From contig NZ_RCZK01000003.1 in assembly GCF_006438955.1 (NCBI RefSeq), positions 186,001 through 250,000 of the forward strand: a stretch of DNA of 64,000 nucleotides. The letters are read 5' to 3'. Each line of letters begins with the position of its first letter. Position 1 is the first letter of the stretch. The notes under the pieces were generated by a model. It saw only the letters and a list, made by a program, of their open reading frames with translations. It was not told the origin of the DNA and did no database searches. Both the position numbers and the translations under genes were made by a program. The stretch is from Sphingomonas oligophenolica (GTDB lineage: Bacteria; Pseudomonadota; Alphaproteobacteria; Sphingomonadales; Sphingomonadaceae). Shown here in pieces: positions 43,264-54,498 of this stretch.

Positions 43264-43390
43264 GGATCGGATGCCTCGCAACAAAGGGTTACCGGATGCT
43301 TACCGCATCGGTGGTTGGCAGGAAACGTGCATGGCGCATGTCCGGCCTGAGCGAAACCCCCGAAACGGTGGAACGCCGACCGGCGTGCGA

Positions 43391-43942
43391 TCAGTTGCTG
43401 CGGTCGGGAACCGAAAAGGTGCCGGTGACCCGGCCACCGCGCTGGGTGACGCCGCTGCCCGCGCCGCTCGACCCCGCGACCGAGGATCCGTCGATCACCG
43501 CGCGACCGGAATCGAGGTTGAGCGTCAGCCGCCCGCCGTTGACGGTGTTGCCGCCCTGGTCGAGCGTCACCGCGCCGAGCATCGTAACGACGCGGCGGTT
43601 GAGGTCGTAGATCGCATATTGGCTGCGCGCGGTCTGATCGGGGCGGTGGACGATCACCCCGCCCGCGGCATCGAGCCGCGAGACCTGCGGATTGCCGCCG
43701 ACGACCTGGCCGGTGTAGCTCACCGTCATCCGCGCCGCGTTGAGCGTCATTTCCGCCTGCTTGACCGCGACGCTGCCCGACAGGACCGCACGATTCGCCT
43801 TGTCCTGCAGTTCGATATGGTCGGCGGAGAAGTCGATCGGCGCGCGCGAATTATGCGCGCGCTGCGCCAGCGCAGGCGACACCGCGATCAGCGCGCCGAG
43901 CGCGAGGGTCAGGATCGGGGCGGGGAGAGGGAAGACGCGCAT
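43391..43942 (-). CDS. lptA: LPS transport periplasmic protein
   Basis: LptA is the periplasmic beta-jellyroll that forms the bridge carrying lipopolysaccharide between the two membranes. The 183-residue protein has a signal peptide (LTLALGALIAVSPALA) and the OstA/LptA pattern: PIDFSADHIELQDKANRAVLSG near residues 35-56, then MTLNAARMTVSYTG, and later GGRLTLNLDSGRAVIDGS. The serine/glycine-rich end is not conserved. It starts five bases after the lptC stop codon and is followed by lptB after 127 bases. Confidence 0.95.
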   Translation of the reverse strand: MRVFPLPAPILTLALGALIAVSPALAQRAHNSRAPIDFSADHIELQDKANRAVLSGSVAVKQAEMTLNAARMTVSYTGQVVGGNPQVSRLDAAGGVIVHRPDQTARSQYAIYDLNRRVVTMLGAVTLDQGGNTVNGGRLTLNLDSGRAVIDGSSVAGSSGAGSGVTQRGGRVTGTFSVPDRSN

Positions 43943-43947
43943 CGCAG

Positions 43948-44586
43948 CTATTTCGTGCGTCCGGGGACGATCCGCAAGCGGGCATGGCCATCGAGCGTCA
44001 CGGTGCGATTTTCGAGGTTCGCGCTCATGCTGTTGGCGCTGAACGTCCCCTGCGGCACGGTGCCGGTCGCGGCACCCTCGCTCTGCATCCGGCGCTGCTT
44101 GAGGTCGATCGTCGCGTCGCTGGTCTGGAGCCGGTAATTGTCGGGGGCGCGGACGACGACGGGGCCGTCGATCTTCACCCGTTCGGTGTCCATGTCGTAG
44201 CGCCCGGTGTTCGCCTTGATCTGCGCGGGGCCGTCGGGCAGCTGGATTTCGGCGGCGAGCTGGTTCAATTGGACGATCGGTTCGGCCGAGCTCTGCTGGA
44301 TCGCGGAGCCCGCGTTCAGCGCGAACTTCTGGCCCTTGGCATCCTGGCCGCGATAGGTGGCGGACTGGATCTTGAGGCGTTCCTTGGCGACGGCGACCTT
44401 GTTCTTGTCGAGCACGAACGACACATCGCCGCCCGCGGTGAGCGGCGCCATGACGAGGAACGCCGCCAGCACCCCGATCGCGATCGGCAGCGCGACGCCG
44501 AGCACGCCGACGAGCTTATCGTGGCTCGATCCCGGCGCGGCCCAGGACTGGCGCCCCGACCGGTCGCGCTGCGTTATCGTCGACAT
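43948..44586 (-). CDS. lptC: LPS export protein LptC
   Basis: LptC is a single-pass inner-membrane protein that receives lipopolysaccharide from LptB2FG and passes it to LptA. The 212 residues show one membrane helix (VGVLGVALPIAIGVLAAFLV, near residues 27-46) and a periplasmic beta-jellyroll with the family pattern QSATYRGQDAKGQKFALNAG and later LKQRRMQSEGAATG and FSANSMSANLE. It lies six bases downstream of the rnd stop and five upstream of the lptA start. Confidence 0.95.
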   Translation of the reverse strand: MSTITQRDRSGRQSWAAPGSSHDKLVGVLGVALPIAIGVLAAFLVMAPLTAGGDVSFVLDKNKVAVAKERLKIQSATYRGQDAKGQKFALNAGSAIQQSSAEPIVQLNQLAAEIQLPDGPAQIKANTGRYDMDTERVKIDGPVVVRAPDNYRLQTSDATIDLKQRRMQSEGAATGTVPQGTFSANSMSANLENRTVTLDGHARLRIVPGRTK

Positions 44587-44592
44587 CGCGGG

Positions 44593-45213
44593 CTACGCAT
44601 GCGCGAAAATGTCGGTTTCGGGCCAGCCCGCCAGATCGAGCGCGGCGCGCGCGGGGAGGAAATCGAAGCACGCCTGCGCAATCCCCATCCGGCCTTCGCG
44701 AACCAGCCGCCGGTCGAGTTCCGCACGGAGGCGGTGGAGGAAGCGCACGTCGCTGGCGGCATAGTCCTTTTGCGCGTCGCTCAACTCGGGCGCGCCCCAG
44801 TCGGACGATTGCTGTTGTTTCGAGATATCCTGGCCGAGCAGTTCGCGGACGAGTTCCTTCAGGCCGTGGCGATCGGTATAGGTCCGCACCAGCCGCGAGG
44901 CGATTTTGGTGCAATACACCGGCGCCGCGACGACGCCGAGATAATATTGGATCGCGGCGATATCGAACCGGCCGAAATGATAGAGTTTGACGCGCGCCGG
45001 GTCGGCCAGCAGCGACTTGAGGTGGGGCGCGGCATAGTCGCTGCCGGGGCTGAAGCGGACCAGATGCTCGTCGGCGCCGCCATCGGATAGCTGGACCACG
45101 CAGAGCCGGTCGCGCGGGGTCAAAAGCCCCATCGTCTCGGTATCCACCGCGATCGCGGCGCCGGGCGCGAACAGATCGGCGGGGATGTCTTCTTCGTGGA
45201 AATGGACGGTCAT
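44593..45213 (-). CDS. rnd: Ribonuclease D-type 3'-5' exonuclease
   Basis: A 206-residue DEDDy exonuclease domain without the HRDC domains of E. coli RNase D. Motif I is AVDTETMG (residues 22-29), motif II HFGRFDIAAIQYYLG near 80, and motif III YAASDVRFLHRL near 150, with the tyrosine that defines the DEDDy class. The short form is the usual one in alphaproteobacteria, where it is encoded just before lptC. It probably trims tRNA or other RNA ends. Confidence 0.93.
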   Translation of the reverse strand: MTVHFHEEDIPADLFAPGAAIAVDTETMGLLTPRDRLCVVQLSDGGADEHLVRFSPGSDYAAPHLKSLLADPARVKLYHFGRFDIAAIQYYLGVVAAPVYCTKIASRLVRTYTDRHGLKELVRELLGQDISKQQQSSDWGAPELSDAQKDYAASDVRFLHRLRAELDRRLVREGRMGIAQACFDFLPARAALDLAGWPETDIFAHA

Positions 45214-45261
45214 CGTCGCGCCCTACGCCACGTTGCCTGATCGCTCAATGGGCCTGATCGC

Positions 45262-46074
45262 TCAATGCGTCGTCGGGGGCCGGGGCGTTGGGCTGCGGGC
45301 CACCTTGCGCCGCCGGGCGACGATGTTGAGCGTCTCGACCAGCGCGGAGAACGCCATCGCGGCGTAGATATAGCCCTTGGGCACATGCACCCCAAAGCCA
45401 TCGGCGATCAGCACCAGCCCGATCATCAGCAGGAACGACAGCGCGAGCATCACGACGGTGGGGTTGCGGTTGATGAAATTGGCGAGCGGATCGGCGGCGA
45501 CCATCATCGCTCCGACCGCGACGATCACCGCGACGATCATGATCGGCAACTCGTCGGTCATCCCGACCGCGGTCAGGATCGAATCGATCGAGAACACCAT
45601 GTCGAGCAGCAGGATCTGGACGAGCGCGCTGCCCACCGTCATCGCCGCCTTTCCGGGAACGCCGGGAGCGGTATCGCCGGTGTCGGTATCGTGATCGACA
45701 TTGTGGTGAATTTCCTTGGTCGCCTTCCAGACCAGGAACAGCCCGCCCGCGATCAGGATCAGGTCGCGCCATGAAAATGCGGTGTCGAAGGTCGGTTCGC
45801 CATGCGGACCCGGCGCGCCGACGAGGCCGAGGTCGATCACCGGCGCGGTCAGCCCGACCAGCCACGCGATCATCGACAACAGGATGAGCCGGAGGATCAA
45901 GGCGAGCCCGATCCCGAGTCGCCGAACCTTGCTGCGCTGCGCCGCGGGGAGCTTGTTCGACAGGATCGAAATGAAGATCAGATTGTCGATCCCGAGCACC
46001 ACCTCCAGCACGATCAGGGTGAGGAGCGCGGCCCAGGCGGCGGGGCTGGCAAGGAGGATAAACAGGGCGTCCAT
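45262..46074 (-). CDS. TerC family membrane protein
   Basis: A 270-residue polytopic membrane protein of the TerC family, linked to metal (manganese) export and tellurite resistance. The first 20-residue helix and the motif [21 protein letters not shown] near 20-40 are the family signature; the mirror motif [20 protein letters not shown] near 153-172 is in the second half. Both carry the acidic residues thought to bind the ion. ATG 46074 ([10 protein letters not shown]) gives the standard start. It is divergent from the cold-shock gene and upstream of rnd on the same strand, with 48 bases between. Confidence 0.93.
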   Translation of the reverse strand: MDALFILLASPAAWAALLTLIVLEVVLGIDNLIFISILSNKLPAAQRSKVRRLGIGLALILRLILLSMIAWLVGLTAPVIDLGLVGAPGPHGEPTFDTAFSWRDLILIAGGLFLVWKATKEIHHNVDHDTDTGDTAPGVPGKAAMTVGSALVQILLLDMVFSIDSILTAVGMTDELPIMIVAVIVAVGAMMVAADPLANFINRNPTVVMLALSFLLMIGLVLIADGFGVHVPKGYIYAAMAFSALVETLNIVARRRKVARSPTPRPPTTH

Positions 46075-46285
46075 CGCTACCCTGTGCCGTCTGCGCCACA
46101 AGGTGGCAAGTATTCGTGGCGAACCCGCGCGCAGACCACCGAATTTACATGCAGCGTCTTGCATATTGCGCTATGGCGATTCTCAAGGCGCAAAAGGTTT
46201 CGCGCCCGGGGGTCCGCGTTCGTCGTCCGGCGCGTGGGGTTTCGACGGGATGGATTGCGGGCGAACCGGGAAGACGAACAGGGTT

Positions 46286-47143
46286 ATGGGTTTTGATAAA
46301 GGTGGCCGCGGAAATCGTGGCGGGCGCGGTCGCGACAAGCGTGACAATTTCGGTGGCGACGAATTCGGCGGCGGCGGAAGCAGTTTCGGCGGCGGTGATC
46401 GCGGCGGCTTCGGTGGCGGTGGCGGTGGCGGCGGCTTTGGTGGCGGCGATCGTGGCGGCTTCGGCGGCGGCGGCAGCAGCTTCGGGGGCGGCGGTGATCG
46501 CGGCGGCTTCGGTGGCGGCGGTGGCGGCGGTGGCTTCCGCAGTGGCGGCGGCGGCGGCGGCGGCTTCAGTGGCGGCGGTGGCGGCGGTGGCCGCGGCATG
46601 CCCCCCCAGGTGGTCGGCGAAGGCACCGGCATCGTCAAATTCTTCAACGGGCAAAAGGGCTTCGGCTTCGTCGTGCGCGATGATGGCGGCGAGGACGTGT
46701 TCGTGCATATCTCGGCGGTCGAACAGGCGGGGCTCACGGGTCTCGCCGAGGGTCAGCCCCTGGGCTTCACGCTCGTCGATCGCGGTGGCCGGATCTCCGC
46801 GACCGACCTCAAGATCGACGGCGAGCCGATGGCGGTCACCGATCGCGGTCCGCCGCGCGAGCGTGAAGAGCGCGGCGGCGGCGGCGGCGGCGGCAATGCC
46901 GGTGGCCCACAGCGCGAGCTGACGGGCGAGAAGGCGACGGGCACGGTCAAGTTCTTCAACGCGATGAAGGGTTTCGGCTTCATTCAGCGCGACGATGGAC
47001 AGCCCGATGCGTTCGTCCACATCTCGGCGGTCGAACGCGCGGGGATGCAGACGCTCAACGAGGGTGACCGGCTCGAATTCGAGCTCGAGGTCGATCGGCG
47101 CGGCAAATATGCGGCGGTCAACCTGCAGGGCGCGTCGTCGTAA
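46286..47143 (+). CDS. Double cold-shock-domain protein with a glycine-rich N-terminus
   Basis: A 285-residue RNA-binding protein. Residues 1-105 are a low-complexity region of GGDRGGFGGG-type repeats, probably disordered. Two cold-shock domains follow. Domain 1 (about 112-178) has GIVKFFNGQKGFGFV and VFVHISAVE; domain 2 (about 218-283) has GTVKFFNAMKGFGFI and AFVHISAVERAG. Both carry intact RNP1 and RNP2 motifs. A second glycine run (ERGGGGGGGN) links them. ATG 46286 was chosen as the first methionine after the terC-divergent gap; the leader of about 200 bases could hold a cold-responsive structure, but none was recognised. It likely acts as an RNA chaperone. Confidence 0.92.
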   Translation: MGFDKGGRGNRGGRGRDKRDNFGGDEFGGGGSSFGGGDRGGFGGGGGGGGFGGGDRGGFGGGGSSFGGGGDRGGFGGGGGGGGFRSGGGGGGGFSGGGGGGGRGMPPQVVGEGTGIVKFFNGQKGFGFVVRDDGGEDVFVHISAVEQAGLTGLAEGQPLGFTLVDRGGRISATDLKIDGEPMAVTDRGPPREREERGGGGGGGNAGGPQRELTGEKATGTVKFFNAMKGFGFIQRDDGQPDAFVHISAVERAGMQTLNEGDRLEFELEVDRRGKYAAVNLQGASS

Positions 47144-47186
47144 CGACCGACTCGTAAAGCGCGGGTTCACCCGCGATCATCGAACG

Positions 47187-47222
47187 AACGGCCCGCCCGG
47201 CATCGTCCCGGCGGGCCGTTTG
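47187..47222 (+). terminator. Terminator-like hairpin after the cold-shock gene
   Basis: Arms AACGGCCCGCC (47187-47197) and GGCGGGCCGTT (47210-47220) flank a 12-base loop; GTTTG follows. Confidence 0.7.
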
Positions 47223-47287
47223 CGTCTTGGCGTGGACGGCGAGCCGTTTGCGGATGGCGCCGATGGCGAACAGCGAAGGATGAGCGG

Positions 47288-48118
47288 ATGACGAAGCGCG
47301 GATGGGGATGGCTGACGGCGGGGCTGGCATTGTTGCCCGCCGCGGCGATGATCCCGCGCGCGCAGCAGGCTACGCCCGCGATCACATCTGCTCCCGCGCC
47401 CACGCCAGCCACGACGCCCGCGCCGGTCCCGTTGCTGACCGCGCGCGTCGTCCACCGCTATCCGCACGATCCTGCCGCCTTCACCGAAGGGCTGATCTGG
47501 CACGACGGCGCGCTCTACGAGAGCGTCGGGCTGGAGGGACGGTCGGAGGTGCGCCGCGTCCGGCTCGCCGATGGCATGGTCGAACGCCGCGCGACGATTC
47601 CCGCGAGCCAGTTCGGCGAAGGGCTGGCGGCATGGGGCGACCAGCTCGTCAGCCTGACGTGGCACGATGGCGTCGCGCACCGCTGGAGCGCCGCGACGCT
47701 GACACCGGTGGGGACCGCGCGTTATACCGGCGAAGGCTGGGGGCTGACCGCCGACGCGACCTCGCTGATCCGTTCCGACGGCAGCGCGACGCTGACCTTC
47801 CACGATCCCGCGACGCTGGCGGTGCGTCGCCGCGTGAATGTCACCGTCGGTGGCCGCGCGCTGACCGAGGTCAACGAACTCGAATGGGTCGACGGCGCGA
47901 TCCTCGCCAATGTCTGGCACCAGCCATTCCTGATCCGGGTCGACCCCGCCGACGGTCATGTCACCGCGGTGATCGACCTCAGGCCGATCGTCGCCGAGGT
48001 GAAGGCGCGCGACCCCGAGGCAGTCGCCAACGGGATCGCATGGGACGCCAAAGGGCGACGGCTGTTCGTGACGGGCAAGCTGTGGCCGATGCTGTTCGAG
48101 ATCGCGATCGAGGGGTGA
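47288..48118 (+). CDS. Glutaminyl-peptide cyclotransferase
   Basis: A 276-residue exported enzyme of the plant-type glutaminyl cyclase family (PF05096), which cyclises N-terminal glutamine to pyroglutamate. After a signal-like hydrophobic start and a proline/threonine-rich linker, the five-bladed propeller begins at HRYPHDPAAFTEGLIWHDGALYES near residue 57-80, a diagnostic block. FGEGLAAWGDQLVSLTW near 107 and GEGWGLTADATSLI near 148 follow, then VNELEWVDGAILANVWHQ near 196. The enzyme probably acts on periplasmic or secreted peptides. Confidence 0.92.
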   Translation: MTKRGWGWLTAGLALLPAAAMIPRAQQATPAITSAPAPTPATTPAPVPLLTARVVHRYPHDPAAFTEGLIWHDGALYESVGLEGRSEVRRVRLADGMVERRATIPASQFGEGLAAWGDQLVSLTWHDGVAHRWSAATLTPVGTARYTGEGWGLTADATSLIRSDGSATLTFHDPATLAVRRRVNVTVGGRALTEVNELEWVDGAILANVWHQPFLIRVDPADGHVTAVIDLRPIVAEVKARDPEAVANGIAWDAKGRRLFVTGKLWPMLFEIAIEG

Positions 48119-48150
48119 GCGATCAATAACGGGAGAGTCTGATCGACCCG

Positions 48151-48181
48151 CCCTCAGCGCCGACAGGCTCAGCACGAACGG
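48151..48181. repeat. Half copy of repeat family 2
   Basis: GCCGACAGGCTCAGCACGAA with flanking bases is the right arm of the family-2 element; its left arm is almost gone. Confidence 0.65.
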
Positions 48182-48283
48182 GTTATGGTGGTGCGATCAA
48201 CTATGATCGCGCCCTACACGCCGACGACCTTGGTGATCGGTGATCGTCTCAGTCACTCACGATGCACGAGTTTAATCGTTTTT

Positions 48284-50564
<2,281 letters not shown>

Positions 50565-50591
50565 GCCGCTCACCCGATCGGTTCGATGAGA

Positions 50592-50624
50592 TCGGCCCCT
50601 CGCGGTAACGCGGGGGGCCGGTTT
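50592..50624 (+). terminator. Intrinsic terminator of katG
   Basis: CGGCCCCTCGC (50593-50603) pairs with GCGGGGGGCCG (50610-50620), with one G-U pair, and GTTT follows. Confidence 0.8.
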
Positions 50625-50690
50625 CATGTCAGCGTGGCACGCGGCGATGGTGACGGGAGCGAACCGGTCGATCGGGCGTTTGGCCTTCAC

Positions 50691-52265
50691 ATGACCATCA
50701 CACCCCGCACTATCGTCGCCGGAGCCGCGCTTGCCGCCGCGCTGGCATCTCTCACCGCCTCGCCCGCGCTGGGCGCTCAATCGACCCCGAATGCGGCGGT
50801 TGCGCCATCGCCGATCGACGCCGCCGCGCTGAAGTCCGCCGCGTCGGAGTCGGCGACGCAGGCATTCTACCAGCGCAACGGGTGGCGGCCAGTGTGGACC
50901 ACCGACGCGGCGCAGGCGTTTGATGCGGCACTTGCCGATCGCGCGCAGCACGGGCTCGACAAGGTCGAGTTCCTCCAGAATCCCGACAGCCAGAACAAGG
51001 CCGTGCAGGAAGTCGCGCGCACCGGGGCCGCGCTGCGCTATGCCTCGGCGCTGGCCAAGGGCGTGGTCGACCCCTCGACGCTGCACGACGTCTATACCAT
51101 CCCGCGCCCCGGCCCCGATCTGATCGGCGGGCTCACGAAGGCGGTGGCGGAGGGGAATCTCGGGGCGTGGTTCGCGAGCCTCGTCCCGCAGGATGGTGAT
51201 TATGCCGCGCTGTCGAGCGCGTACCGCCGTTATGCGGAGCAATCGGGCGGTGGCACTGCAGCGATCGCGGATAACGGGCTGATCCATATCGGCGACCGCG
51301 ACCCGCGCGTTCCCGCGATCGTCCAGCAGTTGCGCGGCGGCGGTTATTATTCGACCGCCGGTGGCTCGACGGGGCAGGGCGCGAGTGCTCCCGCGACTGG
51401 CGGCGCTGCGTCCGGGAACCAGTATACCGCGCGGATCGCCACCGCGATGAAGCAGCTTCAGCGCGATTATGGGATCCGGGCGGATGGCGTCGTCGGCCCC
51501 GATACGCTTACCGTGCTGAACCTGAGGCCGGGCGACCGCGCCCGCGCGCTCGCGGTGGCGATGGAACGGCTGCGCTGGCTGCGTCGGGCCCCGCCCGCGA
51601 CTCGGATCGACGTCAACACCGCGGCGGCGAGCCTGAACTATTATCGCGACGGCACGCTGGTCGACACCCGCAAGGTGATCGTCGGGCAGCCGGGCCGGGA
51701 AACCCCGTCGTTGCTGGCGCCGATCTATCGCTTGGTCGCCAACCCGACCTGGACGGTCCCGAAGTCGATCGAGAAGGCGGAGATGGCGCACGTCGGGGCG
51801 AGCTATCTCAAGAGCCACAATATGGTCCGCCGCGGTGGCTATATCGTCCAGCTGTCGGGGCCGACCAACGCGCTCGGGCTGGTGAAGTTCGACATGAAGG
51901 ACGATCAGGCGATCTATCTCCACGATACCGAAGCGCCATCGCTGTTCGATCGCAGCCAGCGGCAGCTCAGCCACGGCTGCGTCCGGGTGTACGATGCGCT
52001 CGGCTTCGCGCAGATGATCGCGGCGGACGAGGGCGTCACCGAGGCCTGGGACAAGGCGCACGCGGGCAGCGACCAGAGCTTCGTCGCGCTGCCGCACGAA
52101 ATTCCGGTGCGGTTGCTCTACCACAATGTGTTCGTCGATGCGGGGGGCGACATCGCGTTCCGCACCGATCCCTATGGCTGGAACGCGCCGATCGCCAAGG
52201 CGCTCGGGTTTCGCGATACGTCGAATGCGCGCGCGCACGCAGACGCGATCGACCTGGGGCCGTAG
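50691..52265 (+). CDS. L,D-transpeptidase
   Basis: A 524-residue periplasmic enzyme of the YkuD/YcbB type that forms 3-3 cross-links in peptidoglycan or attaches proteins to it. A signal peptide ends near LTASPALGAQ. A scaffold region (PF20142-like) and a peptidoglycan-binding helix bundle (MKQLQRDYGIRADGVVGPDTL near 253-273) precede the catalytic domain. The active site is SHGCVRV with nucleophile C430 and histidine H428; the partner histidine is in IYLHDTEAPSLF near 405. The start ATG 50691 gives the signal peptide. It is separated from katG by that gene's terminator. Confidence 0.93.
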   Translation: MTITPRTIVAGAALAAALASLTASPALGAQSTPNAAVAPSPIDAAALKSAASESATQAFYQRNGWRPVWTTDAAQAFDAALADRAQHGLDKVEFLQNPDSQNKAVQEVARTGAALRYASALAKGVVDPSTLHDVYTIPRPGPDLIGGLTKAVAEGNLGAWFASLVPQDGDYAALSSAYRRYAEQSGGGTAAIADNGLIHIGDRDPRVPAIVQQLRGGGYYSTAGGSTGQGASAPATGGAASGNQYTARIATAMKQLQRDYGIRADGVVGPDTLTVLNLRPGDRARALAVAMERLRWLRRAPPATRIDVNTAAASLNYYRDGTLVDTRKVIVGQPGRETPSLLAPIYRLVANPTWTVPKSIEKAEMAHVGASYLKSHNMVRRGGYIVQLSGPTNALGLVKFDMKDDQAIYLHDTEAPSLFDRSQRQLSHGCVRVYDALGFAQMIAADEGVTEAWDKAHAGSDQSFVALPHEIPVRLLYHNVFVDAGGDIAFRTDPYGWNAPIAKALGFRDTSNARAHADAIDLGP

Positions 52266-52302
52266 GAATGGCCGTGGCACCACCGCATGGGAGTTTGAGA
52301 GC

Positions 52303-52962
52303 ATGACCCGCCTGACCATCGATTTCGTCTCCGACGTCGTCTGCCCGTGGTGCGTGATCGGGCTGCGCGGGCTCGAGATCGCGCTCGACCGGATCGACGA
52401 TGTCGAGGCGGATATCCGGCTCCATCCGTTCGAACTCAATCCCGCGATGGGGCCTGAGGGGCAGGACATCGGCGAACATATCGCCGAGAAATATGGTGCG
52501 ACGCCGCAGCAATCGGCGGCCAACCGCGACGCGATCCGGCAGCGCGCGGCGGAAGTGGGCTTCACGATGAGCGCCGCGCCGGGTGGGCGGATCTACAACA
52601 GCTTTGACGCGCACCGGTTGCTCGATTGGGCCGGGGAACAGGGTAAGGCGCTCGCGTTGAAGCACGCGCTCTTCACCACCTATTTCACCGAGCGGCGCGA
52701 CATCGGCGATCACGCGGTGCTGGTCGACGCGGCGCAGGTCGCGGGGCTCGATGCCGACGCGGCGCGGGAAATCCTGTCCAGCGATGCGCATGGCGACCGC
52801 GTCCGCGAGGAAGAAGCGCGCTGGCGGCGCGAGGGCGTCACCGCGGTGCCGACAATCGTGATCGACGACCGCTATATGATCTCGGGCGGGCAGCCCGCCG
52901 ACGCGTTCGAACGCGCGCTCCGCCAGATCGCCGCCGAGGTCGAAGCGCGCGCCCCGGCCTGA
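52303..52962 (+). CDS. DsbA family (FrnE-like) oxidoreductase
   Basis: A 219-residue thioredoxin-fold protein without a signal peptide, so probably cytoplasmic. The redox motif CPWC is at residues 14-17, preceded by DFVSDVV. Other family blocks are FELNPAMGPEGQDI near 47-60, NSFDAHRLLDWAGEQGK near 102, and the cis-proline loop GVTAVPTIVIDDRY near 183-196. FrnE-like members have been tied to stress defence and polyketide chemistry; here the role is unknown. Confidence 0.93.
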   Translation: MTRLTIDFVSDVVCPWCVIGLRGLEIALDRIDDVEADIRLHPFELNPAMGPEGQDIGEHIAEKYGATPQQSAANRDAIRQRAAEVGFTMSAAPGGRIYNSFDAHRLLDWAGEQGKALALKHALFTTYFTERRDIGDHAVLVDAAQVAGLDADAAREILSSDAHGDRVREEEARWRREGVTAVPTIVIDDRYMISGGQPADAFERALRQIAAEVEARAPA

Positions 52963-52993
52963 GCGTGATGACATGCGATCGATCAACTCCCAA

Positions 52994-53059
52994 CCGTTCG
53001 CCCTGAGCTTGTCGAAGGGCGTGAGTCTCACCGTGCTTCGACAGGCTCAGCACGAACGG
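52994..53059. repeat. Palindromic intergenic repeat (family 2)
   Basis: CCGTTCGCCCTGAGCTTGTC and CTTCGACAGGCTCAGCACGA form the two arms around a short centre. It lies between the DsbA-like and transporter genes. Confidence 0.85.
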
Positions 53060-53153
53060 GTCGGTGAACGTGTCCGCGCGCTACGATGAGCGCGTAAGGT
53101 TGGCGCTTCCCCCGATTGCCGATAAGCCTCCGCGTCAAACGGGGAGGGGGACG

Positions 53154-54449
53154 ATGAGCGCCACGATCGATGATACCGCGCGGAGGCGCCACGGGCGGCT
53201 GTTTTCGATCATCGGCGGGTCGGCGGGCAATCTCGTCGAATGGTATGATTTCTACGCCTATGCCGCGTTCGCGATCTATTTCGCGCGGGTGTTCTTCCCC
53301 GCGGGCGACCGGACCTCGGCGCTGCTCGGCACCGCGGCGATCTTCGCGGTCGGGTTCTTCATGCGGCCGCTCGGCGCGTGGATCATGGGCATCTATGGCG
53401 ATCGGCATGGGCGCAAGGCGGGGCTGACGCTGTCGCTGGTGCTGATGGCGGGCGGGTCGCTGATGGTCGCGGTCGCGCCGACCCACGCGATGGCAGGGGT
53501 AGGGGCGCCCGCGATGCTGCTGGTCGCGCGGATGCTGCAGGGGCTGAGCGTCGGCGGCGAATATGGGGCCAGCGCGACCTATCTGTCGGAAATGGCGACC
53601 GACCGGAACCGGGGTTTCTGGGCGAGTTTTCAATATGTCACGCTGATCGGGGGCCAGTTGTGCGCGCTGCTCGTCGCGTTGTTGCTGGGTGCGGTGCTCA
53701 GCGAAGCGCAGCTCCAGGCGTGGGGGTGGCGGATCCCGTTCGCGCTCGGCGCGGTGCTCGCGCTCGGCGTCTATCTGATCCGGCGGCGGCTCGACGAGAC
53801 CGACGCGTTTCGCGCGATGCCCGCGGATCGGCCCGCATCCTCGCTCGGCAGGCTGTGGCGCGAACACCCGCGCGAATTCCTGCTGGTCGTCGTCATCAGC
53901 GCGGGCGGCGGGCTCGGCTTCTATGCGTACACGACGTACATGCAGAAGTTCCTGGTCAACACCACCGGCTTCGCGCGCGACACCGCGACCCAGATCATGA
54001 CCGCGGCGCTGGTCGTCTACATGCTCGCGCAGCCCGCGTTCGGCGCGCTGTCCGACCGGGTCGGGCGCAAGCCGCTGCTGCTGTTCTTCGGGATTGGCGG
54101 GATGATCGCGACGATTCCCGCCTTCTCGCTGCTCAGCCATGCCGGCTCGCCGCTCGTGGCATTCGCGGCGATCGTCGGGCTGCTGATGCTGTTGTCGGGC
54201 TACACCGCGATCAGCGGGCTGATCAAGGCGGAGCTGTTCCCCTCGCACATCCGCAATCTGGGGGTGGCATTCCCCTATGCGATCGGCAACGCGCTGTTCG
54301 GCGGGACCGCCGAATATGCCGCGCTGTTCGCCAAATCGCGGGGGTATGAGAGCGGCTTCTACTGGTATGTCGCGGTGATGCTCGCGATCACCAGTTATGC
54401 CTTCTGGCGGCTCCCCGAAACCCGGTCGAGTGCGCTGGTCGGGCGCTGA
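53154..54449 (+). CDS. MHS-family MFS transporter (alpha-ketoglutarate permease-like)
   Basis: A 431-residue proton symporter of the metabolite:H+ symporter branch of the major facilitator superfamily. The family signature NLVEWYDFYAYAAFAIYFA is at about residues 24-42, the loop 2-3 motif GIYGDRHGRKAGL near 83, and RMLQGLSVGGEYGASATYLSE near 124-144. Twelve hydrophobic segments are expected. Likeness is to KgtP/ShiA-like carriers, so the substrate is probably an organic acid. ATG 53154 is preferred because GGAGGGGG lies upstream; an in-frame ATG 30 codons earlier lies in an intergenic repeat. Confidence 0.92.
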   Translation: MSATIDDTARRRHGRLFSIIGGSAGNLVEWYDFYAYAAFAIYFARVFFPAGDRTSALLGTAAIFAVGFFMRPLGAWIMGIYGDRHGRKAGLTLSLVLMAGGSLMVAVAPTHAMAGVGAPAMLLVARMLQGLSVGGEYGASATYLSEMATDRNRGFWASFQYVTLIGGQLCALLVALLLGAVLSEAQLQAWGWRIPFALGAVLALGVYLIRRRLDETDAFRAMPADRPASSLGRLWREHPREFLLVVVISAGGGLGFYAYTTYMQKFLVNTTGFARDTATQIMTAALVVYMLAQPAFGALSDRVGRKPLLLFFGIGGMIATIPAFSLLSHAGSPLVAFAAIVGLLMLLSGYTAISGLIKAELFPSHIRNLGVAFPYAIGNALFGGTAEYAALFAKSRGYESGFYWYVAVMLAITSYAFWRLPETRSSALVGR

Positions 54450-54498
54450 TTTTGCGCCTAGTCTGGCGACATAAAAGATAACGGGGACGGACCAATCG

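Noticed and set aside
46370-46600. Repeated GGCGGC-type units considered as a DNA repeat array
   Set aside because: They are codons for the glycine-rich segment of the cold-shock protein.
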